Source of the DNA: Thelonectria olida
Lineage: Eukaryota > Ascomycota > Sordariomycetes > Hypocreales > Nectriaceae
Assembly: GCA_020736575.1 (NCBI GenBank)
Contig: JAGPYM010000037.1
Coordinates: forward strand, 248,001-312,000
Direction: 5' to 3'
Length of the DNA: 64,000 nucleotides
The notes beneath the pieces were generated by a model that ran no database searches, was not told where the DNA came from, and saw only the letters and a list, made by a program, of their open reading frames with translations. Below, piece by piece: positions 1 to 11,373 of this stretch. The position numbers and the translations under genes are program-made. Positions within the stretch are counted from its first letter, which is position 1; every line of letters starts with the position of its first letter.

Positions 1-874
1 CCTGGCCCTTGGCCTTGCCTTGGCTCAAGGTACAGAACTGTACCATGCGCATGTGCGTGCTGGTGGTGGTCTCAACATCGGACGCTTTCTCAACCTTCTC
101 TGCGTTGCTATAACCATATAATAAGCTCGGAACCCCCAACCCCAGATCTCGTATCATCTCGTCTTTGAGTTTTTGTTTCCCCTCGCCGCAATCGTCTAAG
201 AGGAACAGTTCCAACAATCGTCAATTCTCTTATCAACTTTGGCAAGTCGACTTTCAAAGGGAACAGACTCGTTCATTGCACGAAGCTCACCTGACGTCTG
301 TGTTTCGTGACCAAATCTGACGGCTTCCAATGTAAGTCGGGACTTTTCTACCGCCCCGATAAAAAGGCATTTACATCGATTACCGTCCTCCGCGCGCATG
401 AGCAGTTCATCATTGGGGGCTCAAAACGGCGTGTCGTCCAACCACAACATATCTCATAGTCTTTTTTTTTTTTTCTGTTCCACGAGTCATTCATATAATT
501 AGAAGACGACAATTGCTCACAATTCGCCCCTCAGCTTATTGCCTATCCACAGCCGGTTCTACGAATACGTACGCACGTCGATTAAGCAGAAGGGTCGCAT
601 CTCACAGGTCCCCGACTACAGCGACAACCCTGTTCCTGTTCAGCCCAACCCAGCCCAGCCTTCTCAGACCTTGACCTTCTTGGCTCCGCCTCCCATACGA
701 GGATCAGTCGCGGAGGGCAGGCATCAACCCGGCGGAAGTACCATCTGACCGCAGAAAGTAGAGTGACCTTAGGTGGCCCCGCTGACTGGCAACGGCGCGA
801 AATCTAACTTTGCTGCGAGCCAGTCAGTCCCTTGTTGGAGTCCCTTTGGCCTTGAGAGGTCCCTTTTAGACAAA
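1..874. other. Upstream intergenic region
   Basis: No supportable gene. Open frames here are short and lack splice partners. A 13-base T run lies at about 462-474, and the sequence before the next gene is moderately pyrimidine-rich. It probably holds the promoter and 5' leader of the gene starting at 875. The window's left edge falls in this non-coding stretch. Confidence 0.5.
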
Positions 875-1861
875 ATGCCTGTCGCAAATCGTGAGGTGGT
901 GCAACTTACACCAGTCACATCTTCATCTTCCCCATCAGACTACTTGAAGCCGCTGTCGCCCACGTTGGCCAATGTCGAGACGGGCCTTGCCATCTTCGCC
1001 CTCTTCATCATCGCCAGGTTCTGCCTTACGCGCCTCTACACATGGTTGCGACAACTTCACGGCGCTGCTGACAGGCCAATTTCCACAAGGACTGGTGCCA
1101 TCCTTCCCCAACATCATCGCCTTGAACAACAAGCGCATCACTTCAGACCTGCCTGGACAATGGATGAGAAGGATCGCGCGCCTCTCACGGCCGCGACTGA
1201 AGTCGTCTCGTCTCACAATGGCGACTTCAAAGACGAAAAGTCGGCCGTCGAAAAGCTGGTCATTGACCCGAATTGGACCATCAAGACCAACACGAACACA
1301 GCCATCAGTGGCGGCGATTCCGCCATGCCCAGACCACTCATGTCGCGTCCTCCTCCTGCACCGCCCCTGACGCCGCCCGAGCTGAGCACAGCTGTCTTTA
1401 CCTTTGAGGACCGTCCGCGACCTGGCGACGACAGCTTCATGCGCCAGCCCAACCCTGATTACATGTCGTCGACGACGGGGTCGGATCTACCCTCCAGCTC
1501 CAGCGCCCCATCTCCATCGATGCCGCGCCGTCGCTCGTACAACAAGACGCTCCCCATCGGCGTTCCCGTCCCTCAAACATCCGCAACAGCAGGCGCAGTA
1601 TCGGATGTTGCCGATCTAACATTCTCGCCCAGTTCCTACCCACCCACGAGCCCGTTGCTGCCCCCGGCCCCACCGCAAACAGGGGCTAACGGGATCGGCA
1701 TCAAGGGAGAGATCATTGGGGTTCTTGATGGTGACGGAGCTGGATGGACAAGACATACTCGTGTCTACGGTGGCGGTGTTTGTTTGGCTTGCGCGGCCTC
1801 AGGTGGCAATCACGGGGGCGGTTTCTACGGAGCCACGGTACGGCCCGAGGAAATGCGATGA
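875..1861 (+). CDS. Conserved fungal single-pass membrane protein of unknown function
   Basis: This is an uninterrupted 328-codon frame. I chose the ATG at 875 (context acaaaATGcc, A at -3) over an in-frame non-ATG extension beginning at 773. A hydrophobic segment at about residues 36-54 (ETGLAIFALFIIARF) is a likely single membrane span or signal anchor. A charged stretch follows, then a long Pro/Ser-rich, probably disordered middle. The C-terminus is compact and Gly/Cys-rich, with motifs TRHTRVYGGGVCLAC and GGGFYGATV, and looks like the conserved part. I have a general impression that this tail recurs in Sordariomycete hypothetical proteins. No enzymatic motif is visible and I assign no function. 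The frame is long and its composition is protein-like, so a real gene is likely, although an upstream 5' exon cannot be excluded. Confidence 0.7.
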   Translation: MPVANREVVQLTPVTSSSSPSDYLKPLSPTLANVETGLAIFALFIIARFCLTRLYTWLRQLHGAADRPISTRTGAILPQHHRLEQQAHHFRPAWTMDEKDRAPLTAATEVVSSHNGDFKDEKSAVEKLVIDPNWTIKTNTNTAISGGDSAMPRPLMSRPPPAPPLTPPELSTAVFTFEDRPRPGDDSFMRQPNPDYMSSTTGSDLPSSSSAPSPSMPRRRSYNKTLPIGVPVPQTSATAGAVSDVADLTFSPSSYPPTSPLLPPAPPQTGANGIGIKGEIIGVLDGDGAGWTRHTRVYGGGVCLACAASGGNHGGGFYGATVRPEEMR

Positions 1862-4800
1862 AAATCCGCACATGCAACCTCCAGAACGGTTATTGGGGAC
1901 AAGAAACGGGAAAGAGAAAAGGCGTGATACAACAAAAGGGACTCGGCAGTCATGGGTTTGCATCGGGATCCCGAGGAGACGGGCCATGTACGACTGACTT
2001 ACGGGTATGACGAGAGGACAACGAGGCATTCGACACGGGAGCAAAACACGGAAAGGGGTGGCATGTCTTCGTTTCTTGGAGGGCCTTGGCGGTCTTGTTC
2101 GAAACGGTTTTTCATTTGGCTTTGTTTTCTTTTTTGGTCTCTTCGTTATGGTTTCTTTTCTTTTTCTTCCCCTTTTTTAATGCCTTCCGGTACATAATAC
2201 CCCTGGCTATATTTAGTGGGAGCTTCAAAGCTACGGGGTGATGATGGACATCCGAGCACAGGACGTGCTAGTATATCAGGGCACAGCTGTTTCTTATCTA
2301 CAGATAGATGCTCTGTCGAGGTTTCAGCTTATGATGATACGACAATAACTCTTAGACTATCTTTACAGTATTACCCTCGTGTTTGATGTGAATTGTGTTA
2401 ATTTACGTATGTACATGTACTGGTATGATGATGAGGCTTGAAATTAGGGCCGTGAGATGCCATGAGTGAAGTGATCAGCGCCGTTTCGAAGTGATGAACC
2501 GACAGGGAATAGCTAGCCACTTTCTATGGTGGATATACGATTCGCTCTATCGCACAAACTGCCCGGTACTTTGGTCTTCCCACATATCCCGATCCCAAAA
2601 GCCCATCAAGCCGTTTCGACATGGTTCTGTTCGGACTTTGTCGAATAGTAATACAAGCCTCGCGTCAGCCCTACTCGGAGTCGACAAGCCAAGGCCCCAT
2701 GCATCGTCAGACGCAGCATTTCGGAAGTCCAGCTGGGATAACGCCCCCAACAGCAACCCTCTCAAGTGCTTATTAGCAAATGACTAATTGGCTAGCTAAT
2801 TATAAGATCTGGCGGTTCCCCTCTGTGTAACTGCGAATATGACGCCCATCAGGTTGAAATGGGCAATACTTACGAAGCTAGAAGCCGGCCTGAGCTCCTA
2901 AGCATACTAGGTATGCATGGCTTGTCAGAAATGGAGACGATCAGAGGGACCGGGGGGGTAGGGGAGAGGAAAACGGTCTTGCATGTTTTCTTGCCCATTA
3001 CCCAGTTTTCTGCACCTCATCAGCACCGGGTCTAGCATGCCACCTTTTGGGTGCGAGTGTGTGTGATGGCTGTTGGGGGGTGATGTGTCCGAATATATAC
3101 TCCCTTTTTCCTCTCCCACAGACGGGGAATACATGATGCTCGGTTTGGCGGGCTTGAGCAGAGATTCTCCGCATCAGCATTCGGTGGGAAAACGGGTTCT
3201 GGGAGCGGGGGAGGGTCGGACACGTTGACGAGGTTTCTCTCCAGCGTAGGGAATTGGGGGACATGCGAAGGACAATAGGATTAGAGTTATTACGTGAGAC
3301 GGCGGGAGGAGGGCGGGGACGAGGCGCGTTCTAGAGAAGCACGAGGACGCGTTGGGCGGCCGACGATGGAGGGGGGGAGGGGGGGATGTGAGGTGGTGAG
3401 TTTGGACGTGGTGGATGGACGGGAGGAGGAAGGGGAAATAGAAGATGCGAAGAGAACGGGTTCTATGCCAAGGTAGGGGAGGTATTGCGAAGTGGCTGAG
3501 AGGCTGATATGATGATGTAGTAGGACTCAGGGCTGGCGGTCTTGACACCCCCGGATGGATGACGCCCTCACTCAGCAAACCCCGTCTGGCTGTCCACACA
3601 AGGGTGGTCTGATGCTTGCTGTGGTCCCGGTGGGCGAGGCCAAGCAACCGCCAGAGCAAAAACACAGCACGATGAGCAGACAACATGCACGAGGGGTGGT
3701 GGTCACACCCGTGGCGGCCGAGGTAGCGGACGCTGAACTGGCTTACTGGCTGACGGACCATGCCCCTCCCCGTCCCGTTCTGTCTAGAGCTCAAAACAGC
3801 AAATGCTTCTGCTCTGCGGGGATGGGGGGGGGAGGCATGTGGTCTTTGGGACAGAGGGACTTTTGTGTTCCGAGTTGATATGCGAGGAAGGGATGAGGGT
3901 TTTTGTGGTTTTTCGTCCGACGAGGCCGGAGCGGGATTACCGGATGAATATGGAAGGGGTTTTGGAGGATGTGAGGTGATAGGTAGTGTTACTAAGGGCA
4001 CTTCGAGGTTTGTTGGATTGTTCGAGAAGGATTGGTGTGGTGGTGGGTTGGTGTTGAGAGGATGCGGGAGCGAAGGAGTGGGATTTCGTTCTATACAAAA
4101 GTGAGTAGGGTTCTAGAATTAGAAGGTTGGTAGAAGGTGTGTATTCGTATGTACGTATATATGTAGGTATGTATGTATGTAAATCAGGCTTGTATCATAT
4201 ATGTGAGGTATTCGGGACACAATAAGCTGTGGTCAACAGTTGGAATGAGAACATGGAAAGGCACTTACCAAACGAGCCCGTTATCTGAGCACCTTTTTTG
4301 CCAATACATCTAAGTTAAGAGACACATGTTGCCCGACATCCGCGATGCCTTTTGTCACACATGGCCAGATGAGCTCTGTGCAACAAAGTTGAGGCAAGTA
4401 GTTACACCAACAACGGTCTGACAACAGGGGAGCTTATATGGTTTGAGAAACGACAACGTGTATAACAGCCACGTTGTGCATCTCTTAATGGGTAAGAAAG
4501 TAAATCTATCCGGAGAGGATGGTGCCGCGTCTCATGCTCTTTGACGAGTTCGCTTTCTACCAGGTGCGATTTCGTTGACGACGTGGGTTGAGTCATTATC
4601 GAGATGCAGTCAAAAGAAGTCCACGGCAAATGTTGTCTTTTATATACGGGAGCATCAGTTAGCTCTTTCCAACTTCCAACCGCAACAACATGCTTGGCCC
4701 AGTAATGCTTGATGTCTTCACGCGCCCAACACAGTCCCGGTGACCATCCGGACTACCAGCACCGGCAGCGTAGCAACAGCGATAGCGGTACGGAAAATCC

Positions 4801-7800
4801 AGTTTTCAGCCTCGATTACCGTTGGAATTCACTAGGAGTCGTTTGTTGTTTAATCTAGGTGAAGCTAGGCCCCCTCTGTGCCCTCACTCAAGCACAAAGT
4901 ACAACTCGTCTTCTCCAAATTGGTCCTTGGGGGCCACCATCCAGCATAGACACTCCAACGTTCAACAAGGTTTCTGTTCTTCTTCGACATTTCACATCTC
5001 CCATTTGTATCCTCGCCATTCGTTTCAACTTTAAAAACATCACATCGTCAAGTCTCCGAAGGCATCATCGTTTACAACCCTGTCTGGGAAATGTGGCAGC
5101 TCCAGGGTAGGCCGTCGGCCACTCCACAGAACACTTGGTAAACTACTCGGAAGTTCAATTTATTGATATAACAGTCTCTATTGTGTGGCTTCCTCTTCTG
5201 TTTCCTGTTGAGTAGCTACCCTTCCTCGATGTGACGTATTTAGCTTCGCGATGCCCAGTTATGTTTTACAAGCATACTCTGAACATGCTCGCCTTCGCCT
5301 TGTCCCGTCACCGTGCAAATGTCCCAACTAAACGATAGGAACGAAATCCGAACCCAGGGGATTGGAAGATGGATAAAGCTAGAGCCGTTGATATCAACGG
5401 CTTGACTGAGACAGACACCCTCCTGAAGCTCGTGTCCATTACTCAGACTATGCTCTATGAGCAGAGAAAATGGGCGAGTCATGGCACCAAGGGGCAAGCT
5501 TTCCTATAAACGACTTAAAACGTAGATCATGGGCGTCTCCAGAAACCGGTCCCGGGAAAGAGGAGAGTTAAGTTTCCATAGTGAGACAATCAATGCCTGG
5601 AGCTGGACGTTACGATTCAGTCGCCAAGAACGCCTTCGGCACTTGAAGATAGTGAGGTTGGCGTGGCGGATGGCCACGAAGATGTAGGGTAAGTGAGACG
5701 CCATGCCGGTAGTTGGCACAAAGAAGTTGAGACACAGGCGAGACCAAGCGCAGACGCCACAGGGCATAGGTCTACAACTCAGACAGGTCGGGTTTGCCGA
5801 GGTGGATCAGATTCCCTAAAGATGAACCGCGCCTGTCCTTTCGGTACTGACTCCTTCATCATGAGCATGGGCATGAGGCACGTAACCAGGCCGCGAAAGC
5901 ATTGAGACCGGGGATCATCAATAACCCCTCCCACAATATCGCCTTCCACTGCATCACGGGTTCAGAACAATTAACGGGGCTGATTTGAAAAGCCACTGAG
6001 CTCTCTGTTGAGCTCTCCATTGAGCCCATTACTGTCAAGCGATCCGATAGAAGAGGGGAACAACCAGAAAAAGAAAGCAGCGCAGACCAAGGCGGAGTCC
6101 ATTTCCTCATTCTTTTCGTTCTATCGAACGCCGCCAACGCATGCCCGTACTTCGTACATACGCGCGTACGTCTTGGTCGTTAGCCGGGACTGGGGATCCC
6201 GGCCGCATGGCGATGGGCAGTGGAGAGGTGTAAGCGCCAGGGCCAAACCGTTGACATGCTAATTTACCCACAGAAGCTCTGTCTTTCCGCAATGTTTCGC
6301 GCCCAATAGATGGGAGCGTACAGATGTGTTGGTTGCCTTGCGTTATGCTGTACTGTGTTGTCGTGCATCCCTGCGATGCAATGCAACAGCCCGATAGGAT
6401 AGGAGATGCTCATGAATGCTGTACATACTGATCAACAGACCTGTCGGATATTTTGCTGGGCCGCGAGGCGTGGGAACGGCGGCTGGATGCCGAAAGTGCA
6501 AAGCCCAACGTATTTAGACGCGTTGTGACAGGCTCACCGAGCCAGGTACTTGTTAACTCATGTGGCCATGAAAGTGGTGAGATGTGAACAAGTTGTTGCA
6601 ATATCTCCGTTCCCGAGACGCTAGAATTTCATCAACTGCATCGACAAGTAACGGTCATACCCGAGTTGGAACAGACTATTCTTCTTGGCGTGACACCAGA
6701 CCAGTCAGTCTGCGTACCTACTTCGTATGTACAAATCTCACAACTTGAGTCGGTGGCCCGTGAGATGTCGCAGCCAGCCCGAACAGACGTTCTTCAGTCG
6801 GACAAAGTTTCGTTTCATTCGTCCTCGTTAGGCGGGAGCGCTACTCAGCCGACCGAAGGTCATTAAAAGAGCTCACTCATGGAACTTCCCATGCAGCTAC
6901 AAATATGCCCAAGGTGAGACGAAACGATGACAAGGTTAAAGAGACTCTTTGCCTTGCCGACGAGTCCAAAACGCAATGCTGAAAGGGCAGCCCAATATGT
7001 GGCACGTGTCCAGGGAGACAAGCAAGGGGATGCTGAGTCGATTCCAACGGAGCGCCCTGGTCATGAAACATCTAAGACGTGGGGAAAATACGAAAGCAGG
7101 GGCTGTGCTGGGGGCGACGGTGACCCTCAGCTTTCTCCTTTGCCTGGTTAAGTAATGAGACCTTGCGAGCAAGTCGAGTCTGCCTGGTCCCCGGCGTACG
7201 GTCCGGACGGGAATCCGTCCTTCCCCTGTTCACTTACCAAGCCGTCCAAACTTTCCGGGTGTAGGTTAACGCGACCTGGGACGGTTTGCAGATGAGGATT
7301 GAGGCCTCGCTCCGGAGGCCACCTCTGGAACGGGATGGACCGTTCCCCGAGATTCAGGTGTCTCTCATGACTGAGCTAGGTGATTGGTGGGTTAAGCTGC
7401 GTGATGGTTTGTGCAGTGGTGAAAGAATGATGAATGGCCGCAAGGCTATTCTTAGATGGAGAAAGAAAGGATAAGTTAAGGATAAGAATCATGACGATCC
7501 ATGCCGTTCAAACGCCAGTGATCAGTCTGTGAGCTGTCATTCGCCCTTGGAGCGCCCGAGGTGTCGGCTGCATATGCACAGAAAAAGCAAACATTGCAGC
7601 ACACCACCAGTGAGTCCCTTCAAGCTAACCCGGGTCGAAAAGACGGTGGCCGAGATAGGGAACATGTCGGGCCCATGGCGGGCAGCATGGGCTCGGTCGC
7701 AATGACCGAGAACGCCTTTTGCTTTGTTAACCGGGCGGTGACTCTATCGTTGAGGCAGTTGATGCCTTTTCTCGGCCAAGGAGGGCGTTCGTCCGTGTTT

Positions 7801-9699
7801 CTGACCGGCTTCCCTACTCAACCGTCGGCTGCGAATAAGCGACACTCGGGCACAAATCGCGCCCAGTTAGTGAATCTGTATCCATAACCGTCATCATCTG
7901 TAACACACTTCGTCCCCCCGAAGCAACTGGAAACAGGCATTCGACAGAGATCACGCTGTTACAAAGGGCTGCATGAATGTGAATACCCAGACCCCATGCA
8001 CACGGATGCCCCTCAGGGAGGGGGCTTCTCCTGAGATGGGAGATATGATTGGCCGACTGGCATCGTATCCCCTGAGGCCTGCCGATGATAGTGCGTACTG
8101 CAGGCATCGGAGCCCTGTGATCCAGAGGGGCTCCAACGGATCCATAGCTGGCCCTGACGTGCCTCGACGCCCGCTGAAGGCTCCGAATTGGGAACCAAGG
8201 ACTGAGCTCCGTGCAAGGGTGAGGCATGGGAATCATGCCTTTTGGGAGAACAAGCAAGATGGTGAGTGTTTGAGAGCCCAGGGGAGAGGATAAACAAGGA
8301 CAAGGATGGCCTTCAAGCCCAAAGGCCTGGCATGAGGGGGCGTTTTGAGTGACCCACGTCGCGATCCCCAAAGTGACAACTGGCATTGGGTCCAATCCGT
8401 CGCTCTCTGCCCTCCCTCTCCACTGGAACATGGCATCCAATCGTCCACAATACACAGGGGGGAATGAGGATCGCTTGCAGCGTGCCTGAGACGCTGAGTG
8501 GCCGTTCCACGCTACTTGGCCACTGGTGTCGGAGACTACCGTACGAATACTGCGTGGCCAAAGTAGCGTCTTTTGATGGAAGGAGAGTTGTGATTGGCCT
8601 CGAGGGCGCCAAAGGATGAGAGAGCGGTCGGATGAGTCGTCCGGTGTGTTGGTGTGGGCCGTACGTGTCTGTGTACTGTGCTGTGCCGTGCCAATTATGA
8701 AGGCTGTGATTTGACTGAAGACGTGGATGCGATGGTGAGCAAGCAAAACAGAGCAAACGAGCGCGGGTAAGCGGAAGCCAACAAACATACTGGTACCTTG
8801 TCTGATTGGCTTCTTCTTGGGAAGAAGTGATCTGTTCCTTTCCACCCCGCGGCTGCAACCGTTGGCTTGTGCCGCCCGGTGTAACTCAAGTGAGTATTGG
8901 ATAATGATAATGCTCAGGGTTGCACTGGGAGGAAGTGATGGGCGGGAGCGGAGGCTTGATTGTGATAGGATCGATTCATCCCTAGTTGTGCGTTGTGCGC
9001 GCGTGCGTCTGTGAGGGTTTGGACGAAGTGATTCGACCAACCAATGCAACAAAGGGAAGAGGTTGAAGCTGCACTGTGACTGCGCACTGTAATTAAGCGT
9101 GGGTTATTTCAGGCACAGTGAGATTTCTACCAATTTAGTCCCAAACCCGCTACTGCAGAAGACAGCCGGTCTTTTATTAGTGATGACCTTGAGCAGCACT
9201 TGCACACCATCAGCTTGGTAATTCGTCAGTGAGAACGTGACTCCTCGTCCATTCCATCATGCTGGGGCTTGGAGAGGTCGAAGCGATGGGTCAGTTGGGT
9301 CTTGATTCCTGCAAAGTCGATATTTTACGTTTCTCCAATGGCTCGAGCATGCCAGTGGCGAGTTAACACGAGAAGATTCCTGATATACCTTCCATCGTGA
9401 GAATGATAGGTACGCAGGGGAGCTGAAGAGACGGTCCCCTGATCGGGCGGTGCTCAGAGCTGGCGATGCACAGTCATTATCGCACAGTAGAAATGTTGCT
9501 CACCTGACTCCATTTGCCGCTGACTTCTTCTCTTGACTACCACGGTCTGACGGCAAGTCTGCATAAATATTTGGTATTCTTACTGTATTTTAGCCATGCA
9601 CCGCGCTGGGCCCCCCAAATATTAGTGGACAGACTGCAGTGGACAACTCTGTTTCTTTGCCCCCGCCATCGCTAGCCTCAGGCCCCCATCTCCTCGACC
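1862..9699. other. Gene-poor interval, about 7.8 kb
   Basis: I found no gene I can support. Several frames exceed 200 codons (reverse 3174-4001 and 7814-9052), but they lack domains, have shadow-like residue composition and are not extended by plausible splicing. The interval has T-rich stretches after the first gene, a GTAT-type microsatellite near 4146-4181, and a short inverted repeat at 2902-2916 (arms GCATAC/GTATGC around TAG). Together with the leader that follows, it forms one of the two largest gene-free blocks here. Confidence 0.5.
4146..4181. repeat. GTAT-type microsatellite
   Basis: Imperfect tandem repeat of GTAT/GTAC tetramers, ending in a clean run of GTAT units. Simple sequence in non-coding DNA with no function implied. 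Confidence 0.8.
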
Positions 9700-11373
9700 C
9701 TCCCGAGTCCCATCGTGCCTGCCAGTGCAAGGCTCAGGGTCTAGTTTCACCCCCGTCCGCTTTCCAAGTGCTCACCCTCTTCTGCCCCAAATACAATCCA
9801 CCCGTTCGTTGATGCTTTCTTGCTCCCCGTTCGTGCTTTCCCCAGCGAAACATACCCGCCCACTCCATTTTTCGCCCTCGTTTTGCCATCTCTGTTCTTT
9901 TAGCTCACCCCCTTCTCGCATTCCCACACCCTTGCGAATCCCACACAATCGCTCGTCTTTCTTCCTCTATTTTTCCCTTCCTCCTCTCACTCTTCAATTT
10001 TCCTCTTCCACCACTTCCTTTTTTCCCCCTCTCTCCCTTACCTTTTACCGCTTACCATCCTCACCCGCCCTTCCTTCTTTCTTTCCCTCCTCGATCTCTC
10101 TCTTTCCGCCCGTTGCCTCGTTCGTCTCGTTTGCTCCCTGCGTTCACGTCCGCGTTGCCGAGTCTGTTCTTCACTGACCTCCGCCCGCTCGTCCGCCCTT
10201 GTCCACTCCCCTCGCACGGCACAGCACAGCACAACTCAGCATATCTCCGCCAACGAACGCACCCGCGTCGCATCGCATCGCATCGCATTCTCTCCTCGGG
10301 CTCCAACAGAGTTTGCAAGATATCGGAAACAAAGATCAATTCATCCAGCCCTAGGTTCTGGAAAGGTGCTTCTGCCTGTGATACTCGTCATTTTTAATCT
10401 CTGTACTTTATTCTTCGTCGATTCTTTTGCTTTTCTCGGCGCGCTGCACTGCCCGTCATCACTACGTCCTAATTTCATCCGATCATCACAAACGCCACGG
10501 AAAAACTCACAAAAGCACTTCACAAAAAAGGAACAAATCTCGAAGGTAGAAGAGGATATCTGAAGTTCACACCTGGATCGACTTGGTTTTCCAGCTGGTA
10601 CTCGCGTGTTCAGTCGTGTGTCAGTCACCCGACTCGCCGCTTGGAGCGTGAATCTCTCTCGGTCCCTTTCACCCGTCATCATCCACTCTTCATCATCGCT
10701 CGCCTGGTGTCCAGTCATCATCCGGCCTCGGTCCGACGCTTCGAAATTTCGCACGATACGAAAACATTCGAGCAGCTGCTCCCCTCGCGATCCTGCTCGT
10801 CCCATCGACGTCAGCCCTGCCCGCATCAACACTTTCGGGTCCTTCTGAGAAGGTCACCACCGCTTGCCAACCTGCTCTCAGTGCCTGCCTGTTTGCCCTC
10901 ATCCGGCCTTCCGACAGGTTCTCGCAATCGACTAATTGAGAGCCAAACTCGATCGCCTCTTGCCATCGACTGCGTATCTGCGTCGCCCTTTCATTCGCCA
11001 CGCTTCTTGCCTGTCTTCGTTCAGTACTTTTCATTTTAATTCTCACCTCGAGCTGAAACATCACTCGTGAACCCACTCCTTTCTCGCCATCTCGACCCGA
11101 ATACCACGCTTCTTGGATTTGCGCCTCTTTTTGCCCACGTCCAACTCAGCAAATTTCTCTCGACCTCTGTTTCAAGCATCAGTGATTGGAAGCAACAGCC
11201 GTTCCGTCGATATAACTGAGATACCCGCAACATATAATTCACCCTGTTTGGTTTACAACATCAACTTTCTTTGTAATTTCAAAACCGACTGTTCTCCCAA
11301 GAGACCATCGATCCACATTCATTCTTTACGACTTCAAATTTATTCCACCAAACCGTTATCCCCACATTGAGCA
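9700..11373 (+). promoter_or_regulatory. Long pyrimidine-rich promoter/5' leader of the glutamine-rich gene
   Basis: About 1.6 kb immediately before the ATG at 11374 is strongly C/T-rich on the coding strand, especially 9725-10230. It contains four tandem TCGCA units (10268-10288). Pyrimidine-rich tracts just upstream of start sites are common in filamentous-fungal promoters and leaders, but this one is unusually long. Several ATGs occur inside it (for example at 9811), so if the whole tract is transcribed the leader carries upstream ORFs. The frames across it encode monotonous Ser/Pro/Phe/Leu polypeptides, which reflects base composition, so I do not call them genes. Where transcription starts cannot be seen. 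Confidence 0.5.

Noticed and set aside
3174..4001. 275-codon reverse open frame
   Set aside because: Pro/His/Ser/Arg-rich shadow-like composition and no recognisable motif; the opposite strand is also open.
7814..9052. 412-codon reverse open frame
   Set aside because: High Ser/Arg/Pro/His content, no domain, no consistent start context or splice partner, overlapping open frames in several other phases. It looks like chance openness in GC-rich DNA.
9725..10177. 150-codon + frame
   Set aside because: Monotonous Ser/Pro/Phe/Leu product explained by the pyrimidine-rich leader.
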